A stretch of 64,000 bases of DNA from Trichoplax sp. H2 (GCA_003344405.1 NOWV01000032.1:62001-126000); one strand, 5' to 3'. Counted from the stretch's first letter, positions 26,679 to 41,222 are shown. The notes: generated by a model not told the origin, from the letters alone. Translations and numbers: made by a program.

Positions 26679-27114
26679 CTGCTCCATAATTGAGTACTTT
26701 CTTAACAGTGTTATCGCGATTATATTTAGTTACGTAATGAAGGGCGGATATTTCGTATTGATCGAGTACATCGCGATTGAAATCATTACTGCTCTTATAA
26801 TGATTAAAATATCGATCAAGGATATCTTCATCGCCTGATTTAGTATCCTATATGTTTAATTATTGAAACATTAAGAATACTGTAAAAGTTTCAGAAGTTT
26901 TGTTCATTTTGTGACTTATTCGAAGCGCTTCATGTAGGACATTACTTACGTCAATATTTACTCAAAAAAGATCACGATTACTGCTTTCATCTGCATTTCG
27001 TCTAGATAGCTCGTGTATTTCCGGCGGATTTTAAATTTGTATCAATTTACTATCTCGACCATTGGTCGTATAGACTCTGCTTCTGTTCCATTGTGGTAGG
27101 CTAGCTAGTGACAT
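26679..27114 (-). pseudogene. Relic of a fifth TRPA gene: exons 1 and 2 only
   Basis: Two exons matching TRPA-b and TRPA-c exons 1 and 2 in order, strand and size. Exon 1 is 26962-27114 (153 nt, the same as TRPA-b exon 1) and starts MSLASLPQWNRS, close to MSLANLRFWG. It keeps the SSNRDLF ending seen as NSTRDLFW and DRNRDLFW in the paralogues. It has two stops: TAA at 27031-27033 (codon 28) and TGA at 26962-26964, exactly where the paralogues have the terminal Trp (TGG). Exon 2 (26679-26847, 169 nt) is fully open, with intact acceptor and GCAG|GTATGG donor, encoding an ankyrin unit with ISALHYVTKYNRD. No further exons follow before TRPA-b. It is either a truncated dead duplicate or, less likely, an alternative 5' end of TRPA-b. 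Confidence 0.85.
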
Positions 27115-28559
27115 AGTTGACGATTAATTAATAGAACTTATCAATTATGCAAAGCAATGGTAATGAATAAAAGCGCAAGATCTTGTTGTGATGTTGGTGA
27201 TAGAGTTAAAATGGTTTACAAAAATAGTCTTGATATCGCAGCATAAAATGGATAATCTATTTTGCTAACAACTGTTCATAATGATAATTTACATGTAATT
27301 ATTTGATTAGACAAAATAAAGGAACATGTGATTGTGGTCATGACTTTGATACGTTGTATACATCCTAGATATCATTTACTAAAGGCTTATCGATTGCTAT
27401 CGATCACAGCTGATACACTATTCAAAAGAGTTCGTATAACATAAATCTATCAACACTATTTGCCATTACTAATAAGCATTTATTTCGAGCTAGTAACTCA
27501 TGAAAGAACTAATGAATTATCCTTACCTGTATGGATATTAGTAATCATCCGTCCATTTAGTTATCATGTTACCACCTCATATTACACACACGTGATGTAC
27601 GTATGTAGTATATTATGCGGAATAACTTGGGCATAATAACCGTAAATACTTTTCATAAGATAGCTTAAGTAGTAACGTTCTGATAATAACTTTACTTGAC
27701 GTCTTACATATTTTTCAATAGATAATGATGTATTTCTACAATACAATACTGTTTAACTACTGTTAGTACGGGCACGATTACTGTTCGACGGCTTTAATTG
27801 TGAAGAAATAAGCAGCTACGATCTCATTAATTTCTGATAATACGGAGATAGTCAGTATTTTGAGTTGCACTGTAGGTAGATTTTAATCTGATTTAGATTT
27901 GATTTATGACCGAAATGCTTGTAAATATCGTATTAACCTATCCATCAATATGTATTGTATGTGCAATTCATAGTCTGCAATTGTTTAGTTGCTTTTAGTC
28001 GAGCAGAGTAAAACAGTATGTTGTGGTATAATTTTTATTACAAAAAATGCTAGAAATTGAAATCACACACGAAGAATATTTAATCAAAGTTATTTCAGGA
28101 TAAACTAGAGCTCTGTTTTATTGTAAAGATGACATTTCGAAAGTTTGGTTTAATAATACTTATAATGATCAGTCTAATCAGTGAGACCGAAACGTTTAAA
28201 ATTTTATATTTATCAAAACTGTAACCCTAATGACATTATTTCAGAAAGATAAGATTACGGTCCGACTGATTTAAATGGCTAGACTTTAATTACTAACGCA
28301 AATTTTTGGTTTATTATTCTTCAATAGACCGTTTCTAGGTATATCAATCGATAGATGTAAATAAATAAATAGAAAAAGCACTGGCGCATCGAAAAACTTT
28401 GGAAATTTACTAACTGTAAGAATACATAGCAGACTTGATGTTAAAACACAATCTCATGATAATAGAAATAAATAAGGAAAAGTTCCAGAAACTTACTGAG
28501 AATGTAAAGTTAAATCAACTTTAGATTCATTCACCAAATTTATGGCTAAAATATCAGTT
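27115..28559. other. Intergenic region between TRPA-c and the relic
   Basis: 1.4 kb, AT-rich. No ORF, RNA gene or repeat that I can support. It presumably contains the TRPA-c 3' untranslated region. Confidence 0.5.
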
Positions 28560-31500
28560 TCATTCAACTCTCGGAAGTGAATGCAGACTATTTGACTGTA
28601 CCATTTTCTTAATTTCATCTTGCAAACTTTCAAATTGCTTTCCTACTGTTTCATGGAGGGCATTCATACGATCCGATAGAATGCTTATATTCTTAGTAAG
28701 GTTATCAATTCTTAAATCAAAGTTTTTAGATGGTTATTAACGCATGGTTTTCAATTATCAACAATATTCTTAATAATCTTATATCTACAATATCAACCAA
28801 TCTTTATACCAAATTAAACTCAAAAACACTATTATTATGACTATTTGAATTAACCTCAAGTAAACTTATGCAAAAGAATAGATCACATTTTGTATCCCTA
28901 GCTTGGTAATCCGAGATTCTAAAAAATTTATTATATACTGGCTAATTTTAGCCTGAAAACTAACTATACTAACGAATTCTAGGGCAATATACCGTTTTAC
29001 TTAAACCTAATGTATACTACTTGAAAGAAGTGATAGATGTTAGCTGAAGTAACTTTTAGGTGTAGTACTATATGCAGTTTTAGATGAACAAATTATAGAA
29101 TTCTTTATGAAAGACTTTAAATGTCATACTTAAAAATGTTTATGAAATTGTACTTGTTTAAGTATGATAATTATATTACAGTAGTATTTATGATAGTAAT
29201 TATGGTGGGTAGACTTGCAGTTTCAAATGTAAAATGGAATGGATGGCACTACATATGATCATACGAATATTTAACGAATTTGTTCATGCATAATTTTTGG
29301 AAAGAAAACCAGAAATTAAAAATTATTTTGTACTATTAAAGTCCCATTTGCAAATTTTACTTTTCAGAATATGCACATTTCAAAACATAAATAAGATCTT
29401 ACAAATTGTACTTGAATGGAATTATCTAGTTGACGATACCTTTGTTCCTGATCTTTCAATTGATCACAGACTACTGTTAATTTGTCTTTCTCTTTCTTAG
29501 GGTCTTCATGATCCTTAGTAGTGTCTAAAATTCCGCTATCTTTCCAACTGGAGTTGAATTCTTCATCACTCATCTGAAATTTCAGCGAATGAGTAAGTAA
29601 TTAATGATAAAATTTAAAGAAATTATAAATATCTTCTAAAATTGCATGGGTATACCAAAATGTTTGGCGGACATAAGCTAACAAAGAATTCTTTTTAAGT
29701 TCGCCTTACATTTTCCAAATCTTTGGTGATATATTCAGTTTGAAATCCGATATAGAAGTAATGTTTAAACCTGAATGGAAAAGTTCTTTCTAAATTATCT
29801 AAGTATTCCAGGCGTGATGATAACATTCTCAAATCTGCTTCACGCCTAACTTTATCAATATCACCGACAGCTAGACCAACCTAATTAACGTACAATCCAA
29901 AAATTGAAACTATCAGATTATGGTGTTATTTCGATAGCAATAAATAGTAGGCAGTTTTGAAAAAAAAATAATAGAGATTTTCTTCACGCGTAAGTTAGCT
30001 TATGTACCATTAAATTCATAACGATCACTGGCATAATAAAAATGAAGACTCCAATCATAAGTAATGAGACCACACTTTCTGGCATCACAATTTCTCCAGA
30101 TTTAATATTATCAAACCATGTACCATCATAATCCATTTCACCAATCATCATATTCAAAACTTTTATAAATGCGAGTGGCAGGCTGTAAAATGTTGCCTAT
30201 AAGAAGGAGTGAGAAAAATCTACTATTAGTACTATTGTATTTTAAATTAAAGGTTCGAGTAAGCTTTCGATATGTCCTAACAGAGATTACGATGTCTATT
30301 GCCATCTGTCTTTCATGAGAAATTTCATGTTAAAAAGTTAAGAATTCCACAAGAAAGACAAAATATTTACGGTTTCCTTACTTGTCTAGGGTTTAATATG
30401 GTAAAACTGAGTGCAAAGCCCATGGATAAGATCACAACAATACCTAAAGTCTGGGATAGTATAATTAATAATATAATTTGCAATCGATGAAGCAATACTT
30501 TATTAATACGAATATGATTTAAATGGTTCCATTAATATAAACTGCAGAATACAATAGTAACTGTCAAATGTATAGAACACGTAACGAAAATGGATATTCT
30601 AGGCTGAGGTATAAACTAGGCTGTTTCCTCGATTATTATTGTAATAAGAATCTAGCTCTTCAATCATATGCTATTTATAGGGTTAATAAAGGATATGAGA
30701 GGAATAGCTTACTTATAAGAACTAAGAATCAATGAAGTTGTCATAGTGCTAGCTTTACCAGTTAATATGTACGGTATAACTATCGTGAATCGTCTTCACG
30801 ATTATTGCATGTTCACTAATATTATTTAGTTAATTTTACGATTATTTTAATTTAATACTCATTTATCCAATTACTGCACTGTTGTAGCTATAGAATTTTT
30901 TAGTGGTAAATCGGCACTGCTAATTAAAATATCAATATAAAATTATGCATTTGTATTTTCTAAATAATGTGAAAAAAATTCATTTAATGTATATCTTACA
31001 TTGACTACCGTTGCTAAGACAGATTGAAGCATGTGAACATAAACGCCAATAAAATCTAGCCTGTGAATTTAAAAATAATTATTAGTGAACCATCAAAGTA
31101 TTGAAAATTACAGTTATCAATAAAAAGTTATAAGTTTTGTCACAAACATTTATAGTAAATAAGTGACTTTGGCCTACTATCCACTATAAGCTTATAGAAA
31201 TTAAAATTCAATTATACCTTTCCATTGCTAATAGAAGATTGACATAAGCAAGAAAAATTATAACGCTGTAGAGGGTATAAGTGATGTCGGCAACCGTTAT
31301 AAATCCAGTTGCCATGAGAGACAGGTATATTGCGAGATCGATATAGTTAGAAAATGATTTGAAGTAATGCATTCCCTGCACGTTGAAATAAGTTCATTAA
31401 AAGTAATACAATGATTTAAATTCATTATTTGTTATAAATATACATTATTATATTTGTACAACAGAATAAGGAGTGCGTTGCAGTTGTACATGTGGCCACT

Positions 31501-34500
31501 GGAAATAAGGACATTCTAAGTCAACATACGCGTAAACACTGGCAAAGGATAGTAATCAAGTCTAGAATGATCTTTTGTTCGACTGCTTTTATGATCTCTG
31601 AGAATATTAAATCATTTTTTCATTGCTACATGAAATAGTCATAACTTTAAAGCCTTCAGATTCATTGTAATATCACTGATTTAATCAATACTATAGTTAA
31701 TTAGGTGTAATTACTGTACAAAAATATCGACATTAGACGAGTTTGAATCAGCACTTCTGCAGACACAAATATTATTCGTTATTTATTTGTTTATAGCAAT
31801 GGGTACAAAATCTTCTGTGTTATTAGTTAGGGATGCAGTAAACAAGTTTGAAGGTTTCTTTTCACTACCGAAGCTTACTTGATTATATAGTTGAAATATC
31901 TCTTTAGTCAAATTTATCCATGCGAAAACTCCCAAAAATTCTACAAGAGCTGCTAAATTGGCATCAGTCTGTTATTCAGAAAATAATTTCAAAATTAATA
32001 TCTTTTACAACTAGTGTGAGAGCATTTGTAATTTTATAATAATAGTAAATATTATTTTCTATCTAACACGATACGGCGGAAGCGTAGCATTAACTGGTGC
32101 GCTCTTGGAATTAAGTTCAAATGTAGGTTTCCGAGTAGCTGCTGATGTGGTAGGTAGTCTTCCGCTGGACGCCCAGTCTAATCCCTTAATTGGTTCTCTT
32201 TCAAAGGTATAAAATACATAAATATCTTCGGCATAGATAATATATACTGTTAATGCCACCACAAAGGCGAGATAGATACATAAATTCACATAATAAAAGT
32301 ATTGACCATATTTTCTCCTATATGAAGATGAATTACATTTGATCGCGTTTAGTGAAATATATTATCAAAATATCAAGATCCTAGTATTATTCATTAAGGA
32401 AAGCATCGATTTAATGATACTTTCATCGAAATATAGAAAGATAAATTTTGATAATTAGCTATAGCAACAAAATATACTGACCATTTTGCATCTCGGAGTT
32501 TAGCAGCTAAGGGATGATTTAATAAATCAATATTTCTCGACTCCATCATTGTCTTTCACAGATAAATTAAGAATTTTATATTAATTTTTCAAAGGCATAC
32601 TTAAAATTTAGAAGACGTCTACCCTTATTAACATTTTTGGGTCATGATTAGTTATGGCTGATGTTAAAATTACTTATCGTAAAAAATAGAAATACAAGAG
32701 TGTACTCTTATCAAAGAATTGCAGTCGATTATTAGTCCATTTAATTTAGAGTATTTAAATTTTGTTTCAGCTGCACTAATATTTGTAGAAAATTCGATAT
32801 TCAAAGTGCTCGAAAAGTGTGGTGCATAAGTTGAAAAGCTTAATAGATCAGTTCTTCTTCCTTGACACTTTTAACTGATTCATGGTATTTTAGTTGAGAA
32901 AAATGTATTTAAAATCCTATTTATTTTACTAGCAAAATTATAACCAATTTTATACGGTGCCGTTATTTCTCCTCAGGATTCATCTCTTGAGGTTATCATA
33001 TTCAAAAAATAGTAGTCGTCAGAAATATTAGTGTATTTAAGTATGGTTGCTTACAATTAGGCCATTTCTTTTATGTGGACTTTTGGCATATTTACCAGTT
33101 ACTTTAACTTCTGGATTAGGATCAAGTAATGAAAAGTCGTAAAGTGTTTCAACCCGCTGTTCGTGGATCAAAAGAGTGGTATGAAGTAAGTTAAAAATTT
33201 TCCTCTGTCTTTTTTCCATAAGCCTTAATAAGCTCAATAGTTTAGCAGTTACATAAACTATAATCTTTACGTCTTTGAAAATGTAATAATTTACCCTGTA
33301 AGATTTTTTACTTTCATCGATAAATTTCGTTTCTTGTCGTGAAATACTGGAATCCATGACTGTCTAGTAATTGAATAGCAAATTTAAATAGAGGCACGAG
33401 CAAAAATTTTCGCGGATTTGTAGTGCCTAAGGAATATTAAATTTACCCGTAGTTACTGTGGTGTTAACTGGACTTTAAACTTACTTTTGCGACATTGGGT
33501 AAATTTTGAATCATATGCTGCATCGTCGTTCGACCATCTTTGTTTATGCGTTTCAAAAGCAGCTTACCACTATAAAAAGCGAAGTCGAGAATAATCAAAT
33601 AAAATTGTATTCTTGAATCAGTTACAGCTTAAAAATATTTCTATTGCTTTGATTTAACTTAATATATTTGTTTATTTTTTTATCACAACGTGTATGTGTA
33701 TATACAGATCTTTATTTGTATGATCGATAACTTACTTTGCATGATTAATAAATATATTAGCGACACTTTCTTGCTTATAATGGATAGCAAAATCTAGACT
33801 AGTTAGGTTATTAACGTCGGTTGTCATTAAATTAGCTCCGTGCTTTAATAAAAGAACCGCAATTTCGGCATATCCTTGAGCTGCCGCTATATGTAAAAGT
33901 GTTTCCTGTTTTAACGACAAGATAAAATTGAAGCAGTCAAATAATTTTCTTACGATTATAACAGTCGAAGTAGAATATTAATATGGTACTAACTATTCGA
34001 AGAGAACTAGAAAAGCGCAGTATATTTAGCATCATAATTTAACAGATTGTAATGTAATCTATGATTCTAGCTCTTTCTAAAATATAAGTAGTTTAGATTG
34101 TTCTTAACTATATATAATTTTTTACCATCCTCCGTATTACTACATATTCAGATACAGATTGCACTGTTTAGTTATTTACTCTTACAGCATTCATAGTATT
34201 CATTTTTCTTGAAATTATTTCCTATCGGATGGATTATTACGGTATTTGTTGTATTTAATTTTACAATCTTACTCTGCATGTGCTCTATCTTCAAGCTATA
34301 CGAAGAGATACCGCCGACCTCTGTTTATAATTCAGTGGCTGCAATATTTGCTGTGTAGTACCGAATTTCTCCCGTTACTTCACAAGAGCTTACGCGCCCC
34401 TCTACAGCAATTAATATTATCGCACGATTTCTAGTCTATGATAAAGTATCCAATTTTTACTGAATATATCTGTTTTTAGCTTCGAATGGCAGCTAACTCA

Positions 34501-37500
34501 AGTTCTACCCTCTATTACGTAAACCAAAATCGTTCTTGACAAGAAAAATCTCCCTAGCGGATGCTATAACTAATATTTACCATCGCACTAGCGATAGCTA
34601 GTAAACGAATAAGCAAAGTAAAATAATATTTAAAGTGTAAGATAATTACAGTTACTTCTTACTTCAGAACTATTAGTAACGTTAGCTGAAACTCCATATT
34701 GTAATAGAATGTTAACAATATTAGCATAGCCAGAGCGTACGGCAATTTCGATGGGGGTGGTATAACTGCCATCTCTATTTAGAAATTGAAGGAATAAAAT
34801 CAGTTAATTTGACTTTGTACACGTCGAGCAGTGGGGGGATTATGTGTGATGATTTTTGGGTGATACAATACATTACTTATTGCAAATTAATACTTCCGTT
34901 CTGCATTTATATCGACTGTAAATCTTGCTTGCAAAGCTAGATCTAAGAAGCTCACTGTTTATTCTATACTGTAGATAGTAAGGAATATAATGTAGTCTAT
35001 TATGTATTAGTATGCATATATATGGTTCAATATACACAGTAAAAATACGATCAGCATTAACGGAAATTGTAAGTGTTTCTGACAGCCCCAGCAAAGTAAA
35101 TATACTTGCCTTTTATCGGCATTAGCCCCGAAATTCAAGCAAAATTCAGTTGCTTCTGGATTACAAGATAGCACTGCCATATGTAATGGAGTTCTAGAAT
35201 TTTCACCTAAGCTATTAATCAATGACGGTACTTGCTGACTTATATATTGAATAGTTCGCATGTTACCATTTCTAGAAATAAAGAGCAATACAATCTTAAA
35301 TTTATTTTAAATTGTGCTGTACTGTATATTCCTGAGAACTGTAGACAATTTATCACTTGAAATGAAACGAGTTACGATTGACATTGCTTGTGTAAACTCG
35401 TATTTCTAATTCGAATTTAAATAGTAACTTCACACATAACTTATATCATAAAGGAATGAAATTTTCATTGCAGTTTCCTTAGCATTTAATATTTATGATG
35501 AAACTTATACATAAAAAATAAATATTGACTTACAAGCATGCAAGATGAAGGGGTGTGTTATCGTCGCCGTCACTGACATCTATCAGTGCACCTTTACTTG
35601 CTAATAGCCTTATGATCTATAATATTACCAAGAGATAATCTTTTTCACAGAGCGAACAATAATATAGCTTTAAATAAAATCTTTAAGGGATCTATTACTG
35701 CAAATAAATATGTAGCTTAACGAAGCAATGTAATTCATTTTCCTAATTCTAGGAAACTGCTGGCAATTGTATCGTCAATTATATTACCAAGTAATTTTAT
35801 AGCTACTGCTGCACTATTAGTGTCAACTAAAATGTTGTATAATTTTGATTCGCACTAAATTGGAAAAATTATGCTATAAGTTATCAAGAATACTTACATT
35901 ATAATTTCCAGCTTCGGCAGCACAATGCATGGCCGTCCTTCCTCTTGAATCAATCTCATTTAAAAGATTGATTGCTTCATTCTGTGTAATATTAAATATG
36001 CATTCTATAATAAGTTATTAATATTAACTTTTGCAAACATTGCTTAGAAAGAATGCTCTATAATAACTATAATTTTATTACAGTACATAAGCTTGAACCC
36101 TTATTTTAAACACTTTCAATCACAGAGCTAATAATAGACTTCCTATTTCCGTAAATATAAAGGTGAAATTCTTAAATTTGTAACAATAAGTAGAATAAGA
36201 CGTATACAGCTTCAAGTAGAGGACGTTGTTTTTCGTAGAAAGGTAATTTCCTTACTTAAGTATTAACGAATAATATAACCTCTATTTATACCCGGTGTAT
36301 TTTATTCTATTATAAAGTATTTTTTTAATCTATAAAAAATCGTAGCAAGTTTTAATTGCTAATTTCCTGTTTGATTGCTTAAAATCTTTATAATAAAGTA
36401 AAAGCAAGCATTAATGAACTTACTGAAAGTAATTCTTGCATAACGGCTATCCGATTCTGAACAGCTGCCATGTGAATACAGGATTGATTGCGATCATCAT
36501 ATATCATAACACTAGCGTTTCTTGATAATAAGTATTGAAGAGTTTCTAGTTTATCTTTTTCGATTGCATGATGTACCGCTGATTTATGCCGACCATCCAC
36601 GCTGTCAATATTTGCACCCTAAATTTTGTGGTAATGATAGTTATAAATTTTTTACGAATTTAAAAAGCAGCAGCATTAAATTTCAATCTTAGATTGTATA
36701 GTGACGATTAACAGAATTAAACTGCGTGATTGTAATGTAGATTATTGCAGTAGGGTAGTGACATATTATGAAATTAGCAGGATTAATTACAGTAAGTCAG
36801 AGCGTTCAGCGATAAAGCTAGCATTGGTATAAACTATTAATATTGTGATAATAATGAAACTAATTATGGTGTCCAAGAATACAAATTCTTACATTTTTTA
36901 GCAAATGTTCTATAATATCAATGTAACCACAGGATGAAGCTATGTGCAGGGGAGTTCTATAAGAATTATCCCGTGCTTCGAATTCAGCACCATGAGTAAT
37001 TAGTACTTTAACGGCTTCAATTCGTCCTGATGCAACGGCAACATGGAGTGGAGTTTGACCATCTTTCTGTTAGGCAATGAAGTAGTAGAAAATTTTAAAT
37101 GCAATCAGACCAATTGATGAAATCATTTGTTTCAATTTAAAAAGAAATTAAAATGACACTTAGCTACACTAATCACTATATAGCATATGCTTCTTATTTT
37201 TAGAAATTACCTGGACAGCAAATATGTTACCACCAGATTCAATGCATAACTTCAAAGCCTTCAATTTTAATAATATACCGTATGCCATAAGACAAATAGA
37301 ATGAGTATAATCAGCTCTTATTTTGATTTATGTACATTGTAGTGTAGCTACTGAACGTACATCCTTCCGGCCTTTCTGGGATGCTTTATGTAATGGTGTT
37401 TGCTGCTCATTATCTTGTGCATTAATTTGATCGATAACTGAAAAATCAGCCTTGGAATAATCTAGTAGTAACTTTATAACGTTTATGGAACCTTTAGCTG

Positions 37501-39445
37501 CAGCATAATGTATTGGAACACTTCCGTTAATGGATTTTGTGCTGATGTTCGCGCCTCTTTCCAACTACAATCACGTATAGAGTCTTTAGAATTATGTTTA
37601 ATATTTTACTGGATAGCACTAACTGCAAAAAAATTACTGCTGGCAGTAAATGGGCTCCAACTCATACAGCTTTAAAAGCAATAATATTGTACTATCATGA
37701 CGGTTACATACAATATATGTGTAGAAGTTGATACAGATTTGGAACTTACTAGTGTTAAACAAACATCTGCCCTGCCTTTCATAGACGCCAAGTGTAATGC
37801 ACTCATCATATCTTTGTCAGTTTGATCAAGTAGCGTAGGGCAGGTATCTAATAAAACCTAGATCAAGATACTTTCAGATTTTTATTTGCCCTCTTTGGAT
37901 ACACTGCATTATTCAGTATCGTACAATTTCTGCACCATTACCGCAAGGAAAATAAATTATAGTATTACCTTACATGCTTCAACGTGACCTAATCGACTTG
38001 CATGATGCAAAGCAGTTTCTCCATTAGCATCAGTAATGTTCAAGGAGCAGTTACGAATAATTAACATTCTGAGAGCTTCCACGGCGTTGTATTTAGAAGC
38101 AATAACTGTAGGCGATACACCGTCGCTCCCAATACAATTTATGTCTGTAAATTAATGACTCTATTTTCAGAAGCTTCAATTGAGAGTATATAAAGTAAGA
38201 CATTATTTAAGGGCTACTTTACTTTAAAAATAAATTACCAGTAATTTTTAAAACGAATACTGTATGTGATACTATAAATATGCTGAAAACATATCTATAC
38301 GAATACTACTGATCCTTCATAAAATATTATCGGAGCTAGTGTTAGCATAAAAATGTAACTTTTTATAATCACTAACATTAGATAAATTTAAATAAATTAT
38401 GAAGGTCTTTAGCTAAATACACAACAACTAAATTTACAATCGTGTACAACATTTGACAATTAATATGTTTCGTAAGTTGTTGACAGTATCTTGAAGTAGG
38501 ACATACTAGCACCTTAAATTACGAAGTTAGTCTAAAGGAGAAATTTCCGTAAATAAAATTGTAAAATTTTGTTCGCTAACTTAGTTGCAAGCCTGATAGA
38601 GCTACCGTGTAATTCCGTGATGTATTTATTATTTCTACTTTGTTTCAGATTACTATCGAAGAAGATTAAGAAGTCTTGATGTATTAAGCCTAATTTGGAT
38701 TGATATTGCAAAAAATTTCGATTTAATTCATCAAAACTCTCTAATCTACCTTTATGGCTATCTAAAACTTAATGCTAGAAGATTTATATTGTTTATTGGC
38801 ACTGAATTATTATCCATATGTACGTATATTATATTTTCAGCTTACGGTAAGGTATATCATAAATCTAATATAAAATAGAGTAAGCTACCAGCTTTACAAT
38901 TAAAATGGCCCACACCAACCATAATATTATCATTTATAAGTTTTACAAAGATTATACGCATACAGGATTTCTTACCGGCTCCATATGCAAGCAATTTGTC
39001 AATAATTTTTGTACGATTATACTTTGCTGCATAATGAAGGGGAGACAAATTATGTTGATCCAAACAGTTGCACTCGAATCCATTTCCTGTGCCATCATTG
39101 AAATACCGTTCTAGAACGGCGACATCGCCAGATTTTGCTGCCTGGTTAGGAACAATTGATAACGCAAATGCAATGACGAATCAAAAATTACTTTATTAAT
39201 ATATTCAATCTCAGCACTAGTGTATCTCTAATATAATTAGCAATTAATCATATTTGATTACATATATATTATTAATGTACCCAAAAGAGATCTCTGTTGC
39301 GATCATTATCGTTGGTCATCCTGTACTGACTAATAACGGATGATCGCAATTCAGAGGGGAGTATATTACTGGCTTGCTTGCTTTCCTGACGATCGATCCC
39401 TCTATTTTCAGTCCTGCTCCATATTCTTAAATTTGTTATTGACAT
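28560..39445 (-). CDS. TRPA1-like: TRPA-c: TRPA-family cation channel, 25 exons
   Basis: Ankyrin-rich TRPA channel, 1125 residues. Exons, 5' to 3': 39281-39445, 38976-39141, 37969-38144, 37750-37857, 37361-37564, 37211-37258, 36893-37066, 36424-36618, 35898-35981, 35534-35616, 35110-35271, 34663-34774, 33736-33905, 33485-33569, 33055-33156, 32482-32552, 32068-32317, 31879-31968, 31218-31375, 31000-31060, 30382-30450, 30008-30196, 29710-29880, 29440-29573, 28560-28710. The start is MSITNLRIWSR, similar to TRPA-b. Ankyrin repeats run to about residue 615, then linker and S1-S6 with pore MMIGEMDY (Glu931), S6 PVIVMNLM and VGLAVGDIDKV. The C terminus ends in a heptad-like helix (ILSDRMNALHETVGKQF). 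The intron after exon 11 uses a GC donor (AAAAG|GCAAGT). Exons 5, 15 and 19 share lengths with TRPA-b but not with a or d. Confidence 0.93.
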
Positions 39446-40357
39446 GATGATAATGCCAAATTTTAAAATGTAAGAATTTGTCTAAATTATAATTACATGC
39501 GACAATTTCGATAGATTTCTTAGCCACGAAAAGTTCTTCAACTAATAAGTACGTTTGATATGTTTACTGAATTATATATCCTTTCTAGAAAATAGCATGC
39601 TATACATGGTGATTGTCTGATGCTATTATGCTAATTATTTTATTTGTACTACCCTTACATTATCTTAGTCTATTAATGGAAGAATTTATTATTTACTATA
39701 ATAGCTTCATTAATATTAATTATTCAACGGTTAGAAACGATACTACGTATAATTTAATCATTTAAACTGTCATATTTAAACTGTTTTACTCAGGAAACGG
39801 TCGCTATAGTCCATAGGCGAACGCTACTACTTTGTATGTTATTCATCCGAATGTAATAGAATTAATAGAAGCGACTTTTGATTTTAGGGTGTGGTTATGT
39901 CAATAGTGCTAGTTATCCTTGTTATACCGGATTTTGATTAAGGCCGCCCTAAAAAATGCCCGTATTATAATAATAATTATAGGATTAGTAACTACGGTTT
40001 CGAACCAGTTCATGGTATGACATTAATCATTTAACATTTGACTTGCAATGATACATTCATTACAAATCTGATATTCGCTGAGCGATCAACGATAAACTGA
40101 AAAATTTGTTACGCTAAGAAATTAGAATTCTTAATAAGTCAATTTATTCTTTTGATAGCTTGTGCGTCCTGTAACACTATAAGCCGAATTTACAAATACT
40201 TGTAATGGAAAATGCATAAGCACATACTTTAACTTGAAGAACCTTGGCTCTTAATTGATGCCGTACTTGTTGTGGTATTACAACATTGAATTTGATCTAA
40301 CTATAACTACAATTGCAAATGCATTATTAGAAAGATGCTGCGCCATAATCTATTTCT

Positions 40358-40642
40358 ATGAAACATAAAGTTTTTTGATTGTTAAAATATAAGAAACACT
40401 GGCAGCCAGCCCTTTTGTAGTAAGCGCTACTTGCTTACCATTACAATTCGATTAAACTCTATTAAAATTACTGTAACTGCTATTGCGGACCATTGTATCT
40501 TGGTCTGAGAGTATCTGTTTCCATTTAGCCATATTAAGATTGCATGAAGCTATATCAAATTGATGCTTGTCGAAACGGTATGTTAATTTCCTCTTCTCAC
40601 AAACTGCTGGAGTTGAAAGCCTTTAGTTCCTCTGTCATTATG
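40358..40642. repeat. Left copy of the duplication flanking the assembly gap
   Basis: A 285-bp segment beginning atgaaacataaagttttttg and ending in tctgtcattatg. It recurs almost unchanged to the right of the N gap. It carries about 30 bases (after gcttgtcgaaa) that the right copy lacks. No coding function recognised. Confidence 0.9.
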
Positions 40643-40946
40643 TAGTAAAAGGACTAAAAGTAGAATCCTTTGTGGTTTTTTTAGTTTGTAATTAGTATTA
40701 TTTTACTATAGAAAATACCTAGAAAGTGATAGTGTCTTTAAGTTTTACCCTGCCAAATCATCATGTCGTCATCTTTTCTTCTTCATTATTTTACAAGGTA
40801 TTAGATAGATTACTATAGAAGTAGCCCTATAGAGCAAATGCCTAATCTAAAGAAAGGGCGTTTGATCGTCTATTCAAATTGTAAAGAAATTTGACTTAGT
40901 AGCAAAACCCTATCCTTAGAGAAAGGGGATTTATAACATGACGATA

Positions 40947-40966
40947 NNNNNNNNNNNNNNNNNNNN
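40947..40966. other. Assembly gap (20 N)
   Basis: Twenty undetermined bases. The length is probably a placeholder, so true spacing here is unknown. The right-hand duplicate copy starts immediately after the last N. Confidence 0.98.
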
Positions 40967-41222
40967 ATGAAACATAAAGTTTTTTGATTGTTAAAATATA
41001 GGAAACACTGGCTGCCAGCCATTTCGTAGTAAGCGCTACTTGCTTACCATTACAATTCGATTAAACTCTATTAAAATTACTGTAACTGCTATTGCGGACC
41101 ATTATATCTTGGTCTGAGAGTGTCTGTTTCCATTTAGCCATATTAAGATTGCATGAAGCTATATCAAATTGATGCTTGTCGAAATGCTGGAGTTGAAAGC
41201 CTTTAGTTCCTCTGTCATTATA
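40967..41222. repeat. Right copy of the duplication flanking the assembly gap
   Basis: A 256-bp near-copy of 40358-40642 that differs by scattered substitutions and one ~30-bp deletion. Its position flush against the N run suggests either a tandem array that could not be assembled or two haplotypes of one locus placed side by side. Confidence 0.9.
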
